From the NCBI GenBank assembly GCA_008828725.1, contig MEHQ01002268.1, positions 345,001 to 409,000 of the forward strand: a stretch of 64,000 nt of DNA, read 5' to 3'. The position numbers and the translations under genes are program-made. Source of the stretch: Saccharina japonica. Lineage: Eukaryota; Sar; Phaeophyceae; Laminariales; Laminariaceae. Shown piece by piece: positions 46,551 through 58,000 of the stretch (its first letter is position 1; every line of letters starts with the position of its first letter). The notes below the pieces were generated by a model. The model had not been told where the DNA came from, ran no database searches, and worked only from the letters and a program-made list of their open reading frames with translations.

Positions 46551-48889
46551 GTGGGTTATTCGTTCAAGTCGCCGACCTTCCACCCAGTACCAGAACCCTG
46601 CCCGCCCACATCCACGAGTAGATATCCGTACTACAGTATACTAGTGGATTGTCTTCTTCCATTCTATCTCGACCCTTTCCAGCCTCTGTCTCCCCAGTTC
46701 AACCGACCGCGCCGTCCCCCAATTGATCATTATTCTTTTCCCAACCCCCTCGTGCCAACAACTCGATACCTCTCCAGGAAGTTCAGATTTCCTTCGTGCA
46801 ATCTTCCCCCTGTTGTTGGAAATGGAAGAAATTAGAGGTTAACATATTCTATGCAGAGGTAATACATCACTGAGGAGGCTAGGGACTATTCGAAAAAATA
46901 ACATTTCAAGCTTGATCAGGTTATCATAATCCACGAAGTAATTGGTATGAGTCGTAGCGCTGGACTGAACATATTATGAACGCAGGGCTCGCACATGGAA
47001 TCAGTGTTCACAGTTCGACAAGCACCGCACCTCTAGTCTCAAGTTGGAAGCGCTGCGACCTCAGATAATCAGTGACCTACTACGTAATCAAGAGCAAAAA
47101 CGTTCCTGGCGATTGAAGATCAACCCACTCGGCCGTTCCGTAGTTCAAGGTCTTCTCTGTTCGCTTACGCCGTCCGTCTGCGATTCTGTTCTTCTTTTAC
47201 CGGGGCGAGGGAAGACGCTTCAATCGGTGAGAGAGTGCCCTAACAGGGCAGGAATTCCCATGGGTTACGCTGTACTCTGCAGGTGAAAGAGGTTCATATC
47301 GTGGGCAGGCTATTAATAGTGGTAGACACGAACCCCACCCTAAGTCGGGAGTGCCTCGCTGCACTGCCGCACGCAGGAAACATACACACACGCGATGCAA
47401 AGAATGTATTGTTGGTACGAGGAAGATGCTGAATATTGGGGCGCACCAATGAGTTCAAATACTATTTACACAAATTGAAATTCTTGGCGGCACGATGCAT
47501 ATATATCAAGGTCAATGTGGTCCTCACCCATTTATTACATATACACATATGTATATAGACTGACTTGTCACACATACGTGGTATCAGGTGGTATTGATAG
47601 TTTGTTGTTGGTCTACGAACACATTGGAACATTACGACTACGAGTATTACGGAGGGCCATATAATCTAGGAGTAAGTAGGACCAAATATTGTTATTGATA
47701 GTAAGAATAGGTATAATAAAATGCAGAGGACCTATTTATTATGTTTTAGTATGATTTAGTATATGATTGGCTATTAGTATGATAGCGATCCGTAATAACG
47801 AGGAGCTAACGGCTTATTCAAGCTTATTGCAAAAGCAAGTATTCACTACCAGGGTACATCGTAAATCATACGATTACCACGAATGGAACATACAACAAAA
47901 CGTTCCATATAAGGAGCTTGGAAAGTTGAGTATCAACTATTCAATCGATCCAACTCACAGGTGACGTATTTTTTTGATGATAATCTAAGTTAGAATATTA
48001 GTAATGTAATCTACTAAATAAGTTAGACTATTAAAATGCGTCACGTACGAACGACGGGATATATTTCGTGTTTCGTGCCTGTTTATGGTTTATGATGGGT
48101 CTTTTCGCTTCGCTTTCATTTCCTTTGTGTTTTGTACGCGTTTGGCACGCGTGCGAAGCTCTTTCCGCTTGCGATCTGCGCGATTTGACGTGACCTCCTA
48201 TGATTCGATTCGACGTGACCTCCTATGATCTTGTTTCATTTTAACTCTTATTTGGGGTTTTTCGTTTGGTTTCTCCTCGTATGCGCCCCCTCCCTTGGAC
48301 TATGTTGCAACTTGCAACTCATCATGCGAAGCGATGATGGGGATTGCCTTCGGAAACAGTGACGATCGATTCTTGAAAAAGGTTGCCCCCAAAAAGGCCA
48401 TCTTGATATTTTCGGCAATCTTGGCGAAAAGAGGCAATCTCAATCTTGCTCTCAATCTCGATCTACAGTATCGTATCTCGCCAAGTTTAGGAGTTTTTCA
48501 TGTTTTATTCTACGAGCAGTACGTTCGTAGCTCCATATATTTTTGTTTTATACCAGTATGTAGCTACTCCGACTATTTGGTACCCGCTTTTTTTAGTTTG
48601 TACAATATTAGTGCAGGACACCTATTCACAACAATAAACAGGACACGCGACCGGGCTGGATTCCTTATTTGAGAATGGGTTCGTTCTACAGTGATATCAG
48701 CATATACCGTAGTACCGGCACGTTCATAAGAAAGTAACCCACTATAAGAAAGTCAGCCTGAAACACTGAAACACTTACGAAATCTCTCAGCCTAGTGAGT
48801 GCCCACGGTTTAAGAAAGTTGACCCCAAAAATGCTTGTCAAGAAGTTCATTGCCAGCGCTATTACGGGGGACCTTAGTAAACACTACAC
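46551..48889. other. gene-free region
   Basis: No exon is recognised. A 65-residue frame at 47767-47964 ends at a CACAG|GTGACG donor-like site but has no motif. A family C repeat fragment is at 48635-48695. CTATTAATAG occurs at 47310-47319. Confidence 0.5.
48635..48695 (+). repeat. interspersed repeat family C, copy 3 (fragment)
   Basis: CGGGCTGGATTCCTTATTTG and AGAATGGGTTCG align with 9060-9110 and 2160-2200. Confidence 0.5.
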
Positions 48890-49115
48890 TAGTAAACGCT
48901 AGTAAACGCTAGTAAACACTAGTAAACACTAGTAAGCACTAGTAAACACTACAGTAGTAAACACTAGTAAACACTAGTAAACACTAGTAAGCACTAGTAA
49001 ACACTAGTAAACGCTAGTAAACGCTAGTAAACACTAGTAAACGCTAGTAAACACTAGTAAACACTAGTAAACGCTAGTAAACACTAGTAAACACTAGTAA
49101 ACACCACAGTAGTAA
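48890..49115 (+). repeat. ACACTAGTAA decamer array
   Basis: Over 20 copies of a 10-base unit (ACACTAGTAA / ACGCTAGTAA / GCACTAGTAA), each containing the ACTAGT palindrome. Confidence 0.95.
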
Positions 49116-50224
49116 ATACGAACAAATATTGGCAGTAAACATCCAAACCTCGACCAATGTGTCCGGCCGGGCGTCCGGTGTCGGGGTACTTAGCGTTTTG
49201 CCGAAAAGCGCTCGCGCGGAGAGAAAAGTTGCGAATAGTGCGAAAATTTCACAAACATAACTCAACTATACATATATGTGTTTTTTTGTGTAACGTAGGT
49301 GTTATTTACTAGTATTGCTAGTATTTACTATCCTCCCCCGTGATAGGAAACACGTCTTGTCCGACCCTAAGGGGATCGAGTTTAGAAGTTGCAACATGAG
49401 GAAGCGTGCTTTCGCACGCGCCCAGGGTAAGAAGTTCAGCGTGATGAGCCCGATCGAAGGCTTGTTTCTTGTGACAGGGCCGGTGCTGTATAACGACTCT
49501 CGAATTTATTATTTTCATGTTAATCCCAGCCCGCCTTTCTTATTGCTCGTTTCTTATTAGGTGTTCTGTGCTGTATCGCGAGTGGATTCGTATTTTATAC
49601 TGGCTTCCCACTTCCCACTTCCTATATTTGAAACACAACAAGACGAATCGTTGCAGCAAGCAGACATTTATCTACAGACATCTAGCTGGCGATGAGGCGC
49701 TGGGCACAAAGCGCAGACCATCAGCCGCCTTAAGATAGCTTTGTTCGAATGCTCATCATGTCCGACGAGTAAGTGTACATGCATGTGTCCCGGCGTGAGT
49801 TATAGGTATACGAAGTACGAAGTATATACAGTATACAGTATGGGCCCGACAAAAATAAGCATATACGGCGTGATCTGAACAAGCTTTAGAACCTTTATGT
49901 GACACCATCCTTGGACAATCTTGAGAATATTAGGCTAACATGTAGGATTTAGTGAGCACTCGCCGGCGAGCACGATTTCTTATTCCAGTTTTCTTAGCGT
50001 TTAAAGTGAGCTCTATTAGCATTACTAGTTATTTTATCAGGTTATTTCTTATTCGCGAGCCAAATGCTGACAGACAGTACAGACACTACAGGCAGTACAG
50101 ACAGTACGCAAACCGGCAAGGTATGCCTTTGATTGTTGTGTGTGCTTGCCAGTTGGTTTGCGAGGGGTGTAACTAATAGTAGAGCTTCATATATGTTGGA
50201 ATATGCAGACCCAGCAAAGGTCGT

Positions 50225-50960
50225 CAGAGTCCGAGTTCGAGCGATCGAGACTCAGTCACTGACTCTCGAATCCCACGTACTTTTGTAGTACTGAGTCCCC
50301 AGGGTACCAGAAGCTGAAATCAATGAGTACTCGCGAGTCTCCAGGGTACCAGAAGCTGAAATGAATGAGTACTCGCGAGTTGCCCGGCAGGGTACAACAA
50401 GCTGAAAGGAGTTATCACAAGTCCGCAGGGTATATACCAGAAGCTGAAACGACCGAGTTCTCGCGGACAGAAGCCTAAATGACTGAGTCCTGGCGAGTTG
50501 CAAGGCTACTAAAAGCAAATATGGCTGAGTCCTCGCGATTACCGGGCCAACGGGGCAAACAAAATAAATTACGTTTTATTGCATATTTTGTTGTCGCCCT
50601 TTACGAATAGGCTAATACATTCAATAGATTCAATCAATTCAATGAATAACCTGCAAAAGAGCGTCATCATACTTTAAAGTATAACCAAATATCACTCTGT
50701 CCAGTCATTGACTCGCGAGTTCGAGTCGTTTTGAAGTACTGTGCCGCCAGGGTGGTACTGGAAACTGAAATGACCGAGTCCTCGCAAGTCCCTAGGGTAC
50801 TGAAAGCTGAAATTACTGACTGAGTCCTCGCGAGTCTCAAGGGTGTTGGAAGCTTAAATGACTTGAGCCCTCCCGACTCCCTAGGGTACTGAAGTCTGAA
50901 ATGACGGGTTCCTAGCGAATCCCTAGCGTACCGAAATATGAATTGACTGTTACTCTGACT
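50225..50960 (+). repeat. minisatellite of about 42-52 bases, two blocks
   Basis: Units carry CCCAGGGTACCAGAAGCTGA, AAT and GA(G/C)T(A/C)CTCGCGAGT. Blocks lie at 50225-50525 and 50700-50960 with an AT-rich spacer between. The word ACTCGCGAGT is a perfect palindrome present in several units. Minus-strand Leu/Ser-rich frames here are products of the array. Confidence 0.85.
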
Positions 50961-51057
50961 ACCTTTGGTACACTGGTGATACTGTGATACTGTGATACAC
51001 CACGTCGTGAACAGGAGCTCAGTCTCGCCTTTTTTGCTTGTTTTCTTTCTTTCACGC

Positions 51058-51303
51058 ATCCGGATTGCTATACTATTAATAGCAGGGTAGGGCGTGCCTG
51101 TCGTATACTGGTACGTATGGCATTGCATTGTCTGCTCTGCTTACTACATTGCTCTATACGTCCTGTAGTATCTGTGTGTCGGGGTTTTGTGGCCACATAA
51201 CTTGTACTGGTATCTCTCTCGGATGAAAATCGCCTCGGACACTGGGCGTGCTGGGTGTCGACGGGTAGAATGATCATTTTAACGTGAAGACCACACACGC
51301 AAA
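51058..51303 (+). repeat. interspersed repeat family B, copy 3
   Basis: It has the same ordered blocks as 7985-8205 and 8224-8450. Relative to them it carries extra bases: 11 bases giving TACTATTAATA after GGATTGCTA, and about 10 bases giving TACTGGTACG before TATGGCATTGCATTG. Confidence 0.85.
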
Positions 51304-51309
51304 CGCACG

Positions 51310-53636
51310 ACGCATTTGGCCGGGCTGGCAAGGACAAGGACACTCGAATCTTGAGTACGCTTGAACGGGCAAGAAATCAATAGGTCGAGAGTATGCTTGT
51401 GGCCGTACTTGGTATGTGCACATCATACGAGCACATCTAATATGTGACGAGTATTTCATATATGCCAGGGTATTACGAGTACGCGTACATCAATTAAATG
51501 ACCGAGGGCAGGCCTATTCATATTATGATAAGAATATAGGACATCGGCATAGAATCTCCATGTTCTGTCCTTACTATTTTCCTTCTACCTGATAGTCTTA
51601 GTACAAGACCAGACAGGTAGTAACACTACCTGATCTATACTGTAAATACTGTAAATGCCATCACTACCGTTACAGTAATAATGCTGCTCGGGGTTAGACT
51701 AGAGCTATAATCACACTTTATTGGTTTGAAGGCGAAATTTCCAAATTTCCAAATTTCCGCCCACATCCACCGCTTTGGCAAGAACAGGGAGTTTCGGCAC
51801 GATGGAGCCATGGGTGTCCTGCAGCATAAACCCGCGCGCGTGAATATAAATTTGTCGTCGAGTTAGAGATAAGTTCGGTATGATATAACTCACTACCTTA
51901 ACATTGCCAGTAAACGCCCCCCGGGGCATTGCGATTGCGCAAGCGGAAACAAAAACGGACCCGGGCGTTTTGGGGCATTTTTGTTGAAACGGGGGCGTTT
52001 ACTCCGGATTACTATCATTTTAGCCGTCACTGTTTGTAAAGGGACCGGTTTGGACGTTCATGCACTTGGATCAGACCTGCAAGCTGGTGGTTAAGTCTGC
52101 CGCATGTATGTTCGTCCGGCCGATCAAACCATGGACTACTGACTGCTGACCATGCTTTTGTATGAAGTATCACGGACTACAGCCAGTACTCACGGCTGGA
52201 AAATAGGGAACAGGCGGCTGGCTCGTCGTGCGGGAAGGCGAGAGGTGTCCCCAGGAGGGTCGCCGGAGGCAGATTGTTTTGGACGTATAGGGTCAGTACG
52301 TACACTCAAAATGTGGGTCTGAGGCGCTCCTTTTGGCCTCTCGTAAGCCTAGGCTGCAATGACGTGGGCAGCAATGCTACGCAACTACTGTACAGTAATA
52401 GAAATACAAAAATGGCGGAATAACGATCAAGAAGCACGAATTTCACAAGGAAGACAGATATTTGGATATTTTGTTTCAGGTACCACAAAGTTAATTGTGG
52501 CTGGGAATGTGTCGAGCGGCATGTCCATTCCGGTGAAAAGTACCCAGTAATGGTTTGATTATTTTTCGCCTGCGAATACAAAACACATACCAGTGCTATG
52601 GTAGGCAAGCACATTTTTCGCCTCGATACAAACCCTAAGCATTGTTTTCGACTACGGCGAGTAACCCACGCCCTCGTTTTTCCCTTGAGCGAAAAAAGGC
52701 GCGGCACGCCGCATCAAACCCTCCACATCTTGGTGCGCCTTGTTCTGAAGGAATATGCGCGCCAGCCCAACATGTCGCAATCGATTTCCGCCCCTGTTGA
52801 GTACTGGTATGTACCAGTAGGCGGCAGCATATTTTATGCCTTTCGAAGAGTGATTCATACGTTTGGCGACGATATATGGAGTAGTGCGGAATAGACACCG
52901 AGTGGGCGTGTTCGAGAAGTATGAACCAAAGTGTATACGCCCCCCGATCGCAAGGCATGCGTTGAAGTAGAAGTAGGTGCACGATCACGGTCACGGTTAG
53001 AGATCCAATCCACTGCACCGAGGGCTCTTCTTGTACTGTACAGGCTTTGATCTTCCAGTGTGCCTCACTTGATGTATATGCATCGTTTCCGCCAAGCCAT
53101 GGTATTTAAGCTGAACCAGAGCGGTAGTGTACAGATTCCATCATTCGTACTGCATATGCAGCACCTCCTGGTGTGATGCCTTTATGTTCCCATGCCACTT
53201 CGGTCCTTAATATGTACCAGGCATCATATAACACGTGCATCCAGCGTTCAAAGTCAAAGGATGTCAAGTACCTGGTATAGCATAAACACCACACCGACCG
53301 CCAGGAGTACATCGCATGCGGACACCACATGCATACGTGGAAAAGCACGGCCTATATAGAGGCCTGTCTGTAGTTGCTGTTATACCCACATAATATGTAC
53401 CCACCAGCACGAAAAAACAACTGCGCATGTGAACTTAATACGCCCATGAGACACATATGTGTAGTGAAACATCTGATGCTATGAAACCGCTCAACGCCCC
53501 AAACAACCCGCCCACCCACCGCCACTTCTGCTGATCTCCAAACACTCTGGACCCATGGCAAAAACAACCAGTCCGACACGGGTCCAAGTTACGCTCCAGT
53601 TTCGTGTGCTTCTTCGCTCAGCCATGGGTTCGACTA
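51310..53636. other. gene-free region
   Basis: No exon is recognised with confidence. A stretch near 52482-52545 has a good acceptor (TTTGTTTCAG) but no donor in a useful phase. Frames of 130-odd residues on the minus strand have no motif. Confidence 0.5.
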
Positions 53637-53996
53637 TTAGTGAGTTAGTGAGTTAGTGAGTTAGTGAGTTAGTGAGTTAGTGAGTTAGTGAGTTAGTGAG
53701 TTAGTGAGTTGGTGAGTTGGTGAGTTGGTGAGTTAGTAAGTTAGTGAGTTAGGGAGTTAGTGAGTTAGGGAGTTAGTGAGTTAGGGAGTTAGTGAGTTAG
53801 TGAGTTAGTGAGTTGGTGAGTTGGTGAGTTGGTGAGTTGGTGAGTTGGTGAGTTAGTGAGTTGGTGAGTTAGTGAGTTGGTGAGTTAGTGAGTTGGTGAG
53901 TTGGTGAGTTAGTGAGTTGGTGAGTTGGTGAGTTGGTGAGTTAGTGAGTTGGTGAGTTGGTGAGTTGGTGAGTTGGTGAGTTGGTGAGTTAGTGAA
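53637..53996 (+). repeat. GTTAGTGA / GTTGGTGA octamer array
   Basis: About 45 nearly perfect 8-base units alternate between GTTAGTGA and GTTGGTGA, with a few GTTAGGGA. Threonine/Ser/His-rich minus-strand frames are repeat products. Confidence 0.95.
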
Positions 53997-54239
53997 TCTT
54001 AACGTCTGAGAGTGAGGATTTCTTGGTAATTTTGATTGACCGGTTGCCAAATACGAGTTACTGATAGTTTCTTCGTTGTGGTTGACGAATTCGTGCTCGA
54101 CGGAAAGCGTGCGCGGGCGTGAAATATCCATTGTCCATTGTACCAGGTAGGAGGATTGGATCAGACTCTAGCTACGTTACGCCCAAGCGTAATACTTAAG
54201 AGGCTCCATGTTTCGCGGGCTTTACCAAGCATACTGCAC

Positions 54240-54420
54240 CCTTACACAGCTGTTGTAATAGTACTACAGTATAGTAGTAGTACGAGTAGCGTAGTAGAAG
54301 GAAGTAGCACAAGTAGTAGTATTGCTAGTCTATAGTAGTACGAGTATTCCAAGTAGTAATACTAGAAGTAGTAGCACTTAATACTATATATATGGTAGCA
54401 GTAGTACGGGAGCTCGTACC
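54240..54420 (+). repeat. AGTAGTA-rich simple sequence
   Basis: Irregular runs of AGTAGTAGTA, TACGAGTA and AAGTAGTA. Confidence 0.7.
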
Positions 54421-54424
54421 GCTA

Positions 54425-54720
54425 GCCGGTCGCCCCGGTGGGCTAGCAGGTAACCACGAAGCCTGTTAGCGTCAAGAAAGCGAATTCGAGCCCCGCCGAG
54501 TGCATGTTCTTAGGTACTTTTTCTCGCAAAAAATGAATAAAAATATCTTGACTATTAATAGCAGAAAGCGCGAGAGCGTGAGTTGGCGAAATTCGATGAA
54601 AATCGACGAGCGTTGGGAAGGCGGAACCCTCTGCGCGATAAAAATCAAGGCAAGAACCGTAGTGGGGGGGGAGGGAGAGGAGCCTACTTTGTGACCCCGG
54701 ATCTGAGTTACGACTAGGGA
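54425..54720 (+). repeat. tRNA-derived SINE, copy 2
   Basis: The head has CCCCGGTGGGCTAGCAGGTA (A box) and GCGAATTCGAGCCCCG (B box). The tail has CGCGATAAAAATCAAGGCA, CCGTAGTGGGG, GAGGAGCCTACTTTGTGACC and CCGGATCTGAGTTACGACTA, as in 26490-26790. CTATTAATAG at 54552-54561 lies in a part that does not align with copy 1. Confidence 0.75.
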
Positions 54721-55057
54721 AAGAGAAAGACGAAAGCGCGAAGATAATACATGGGATGGACAAAAAAAAACCGCTGCAAGTCCTGCGCGCTTATGTGCTT
54801 ACCTGGTACAAGAGAAGTGAAGGTGACTACTCAAAGTGTTTGAGTTCGTCCGTGCTCCTTTCACTGCCAACACTACTACTATCGCCCCTTCAGTTCGACC
54901 TTGCACAGCCATCAATAAGTATGGCCTAATATGCATGGAGAGGTCCGTATGGGAGTAAACGTTCACTGCCACGATCGCACAAGCGCTTCTTGTATGTATT
55001 AGTTTCACTCGTTGAGTTTGCATCGGCCCATACATATTGTACGCCCCCTTCCCGCAG

Positions 55058-58000
55058 AGAGCAAGTATGCTTTCGAGGACTTTCAAAACACTTTCAAAGC
55101 TACAGTGTCGGTGTGTGTGCCCCCCTGTGTTTGGAAGAACTCGGCTCAGAAAGTTACCCTCCTGGAGCGACGAGATCGCCAGGTTGACCGGATAGTCGAG
55201 TTGGCGTGTCAAAGACAAATGGTTGACGTAGCGGTTCCAATTTATGAGGACCCAGAGAGAAGGTGTCATTCAGGTTTGCCTATGAACATATGCAGACACA
55301 AATTGCAAGGGTAGGGTCACCTCGATTTCTTCAATGCTAGCTTTTGGCGGTGTAGGATGACAAAGTAAGATGTTTTCTCTCGACACACGGGATCGTGTAT
55401 GTGGTACATATGGTTTATACTGCTGTGGTGCAGCGATAACTTCATAACGGCCGCAATTTTTTTGCCCTCACTGCCGACTGTGGTTCCCTCGCCCTATTCC
55501 AAACTAGGTTGCAGCAGCGATGCGGATTGTGAAGCTAACGATATTCTGTTTCCTTCATGCTGCAGGGTGGATGGTTTTTGCTCAGGTAAACGTGGAACGC
55601 GTTGGGTTGGACGATAGATCGATAGAGAGGGCTAATGCCAACAGCCGGAAGTGAATAGGCTGACAAAAGTTGCACACTCTTGAGATACCATGCTGGCTCG
55701 TTGCTCATAGGTTTCCAATTTGTCAGGCTAACGCCTGTTTGTAGCCCACCCGAGAATAGACGGAGCACCTAAAATGTTCCATGCTTACCTGACAAGGGGT
55801 GGGTACGTGGAAATTCAACTGCAAGCCGCGCTTGCTTTATTCTTGCGGGAAAACATGACACATTCGGTCGTTTGGATACGACGGTCAACAAAGATACACG
55901 TCAGACTTCATGTTGCTCAAATTTCGTGGTGACCATAGTTTTCCACGCTTGTGTTGCGGCTTCTATATTACCAGTTAATGTTATACGGTACATTTGAGTA
56001 CTGTTATTGATCACGCCCTTCCCACGGGCCGTGTCACGTCTCGGGGGTCAGGATGAGTTCGGGTAACCTGACCCGACCCGACCCGACAAACGAACAGTTT
56101 TAGTTGTCATCATCTGGCGCGACTTCAGCCGAAAGGTGAGTTTGAAACACCTCCTGCCGCAGCGAAACCCGAACTGGCTGGTTCCGAAAGGCCCATGAGG
56201 TACGTGCCATGTCGCGGGTCGAGCTATCTTGACCCATGATATATCTCACGGCTCAACAACGAAAACTCGTGGGTCTATAAATGTTGCATTGTTTATTTCG
56301 GCGCGGAAAAAACAAATTAATATTTGTTTCTCATACGAATCGCGCTTCCTGAGGCTGAATACTGCGGTTTGACGAAACAAGGAGTACGCCAATCGCGAAC
56401 GCAAGGGTGGGAGGCGGTGGGTGCAGAGTGCGGTACAGGACACCTATCCTTGATAATTTACTGTAGTGAGGGTTAGAAACATTCCACTCATCGAGCAGAT
56501 CAGCTCATCCTAGCTCAGAGTTGTCTCGTTTCGGAGTACGGTAGACCAATCCATATTTTTCTTGGAGCTACATGAGCCATCATATGTTTGCCGGTTGTGA
56601 GCTACTATGTCATAGCTCTTTACACGCGTTGGCCGGGTTTGGTATATGTGGAAATAGCTGTTGGGGTATTTGTTTCCCGTCGGTGAGCTTTGGGGGCTAC
56701 ATGAGCTACTTCAGTATCACTATTATGAGGTAACTGTTTACGAACGTCTGACTGATTTTAGCAAAGAGGGACATATGAGCTATCTTATGATTTGTCAGGC
56801 GTGCGGAATATTCGGTGGATATGTCGTGAAAAGTATCGGGTGCGGTAGGGTGCATAATCTGGATTCTACCCACTAACCGGCTACGGCCCCCCCCCTTCGC
56901 TGTGTATGTGATCCACTGGCGGAGTATGTTTGACGATCACCCCCCTCCCCTTCCTCTAACGATTTTGTAAGGACACTACAGGACGCTCTTTCTTTCTCTT
57001 ATCTGTCTCCGTAAAGCACGAGAGTGCTTTAACCAAAACCTGAACGAAGTGGTTTCCTTGTATTTTCTTGAATGAGGTGGTTTGGGACACACACAGTCCT
57101 GCAGGTTTGTGCAGGGGTGCACTAAACAGCTGAGAGCGTTGTGTGATACTTCGTATGATTTTAAACGTGACCACAACCCCGGGCCAAACTACAGTCGCAA
57201 GCCTTACGGCATGCCTGGTCAATGTATGCCTGGTCAAGATTATGCTGTTACAGTACACGCTGTGAGTATGCGTTCGCAATATTTTGCAAGGCAGAAGCTA
57301 CGCATTTCGATTCGAGTCGAAGAGAGAAGAAAACGCGGAGTTTGTCTCGCAACATAAGCGCAGGCGCACGCCGTGGGCACAAGTGTCGACTACTTGTTCC
57401 TGGGTATCCTTATGGAAGGGAGGGGGCTGGAAGAAGTAATAGTAGTGCGTATGTCGATGGGATATAATACAAACAACATACAGTAACCGGAACGTCTTGT
57501 AGGTTTCGAAACGGTGGGCTATACCTGTTGGTCTGACCCAAAAGGCGTAAAGAAGGAAACACTAGTAAAAGTCACGTTCTGACATTTCATGTACGCTGGC
57601 CTGACTCGCGTTTTGGGAAATATAACTTGATGAATCAAGGTGATCCGAGCGGTGAGATGCTCTGAATATCCCGGATCATGCTCCCATTCGACCCCGATTG
57701 TTTAAATCTTAACAACATTGTGACCCGACACACCCGTAGCCACTGGAAACCTCCTCACCCGAGCCGGCCCGATTCCTGAAACCCTGTAAACCTCACGATC
57801 CGACCTGGGAGTTTTGTCCTGTCCAGTGGGAATTCCTTCCATTAAAAGGGGTACATTGTAAGTTTTTTTGCAGCGTTTTAAGAACGATCTTCGATATCCT
57901 TCCCTCTTGTGTATAAGTAGTGACCGACCTCATGCGTAATACTTGCAAACTGGATTGTCTCCCCTGTTGTTTTTGATCCCCTCCCGCTTTTTCTCCATAC

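Noticed and set aside
47767-47964. 65-residue frame ending in a donor-like site
   Set aside because: AT-rich, no motif, and its phase does not match neighbouring candidate exons.
48890-49115. CRISPR-like regular repeats
   Set aside because: Units are contiguous 10-mers without unique spacers; a simple minisatellite.
52482-52560. Possible extra exon of the Cys-rich gene after TTTGTTTCAG
   Set aside because: Available donors are weak or out of phase with the phase-1 pattern.
54799-55269. 156-residue minus frame
   Set aside because: It overlaps the + exon at 55058-55273, whose splice phase agrees with the downstream exons; no motif seen on the minus strand.
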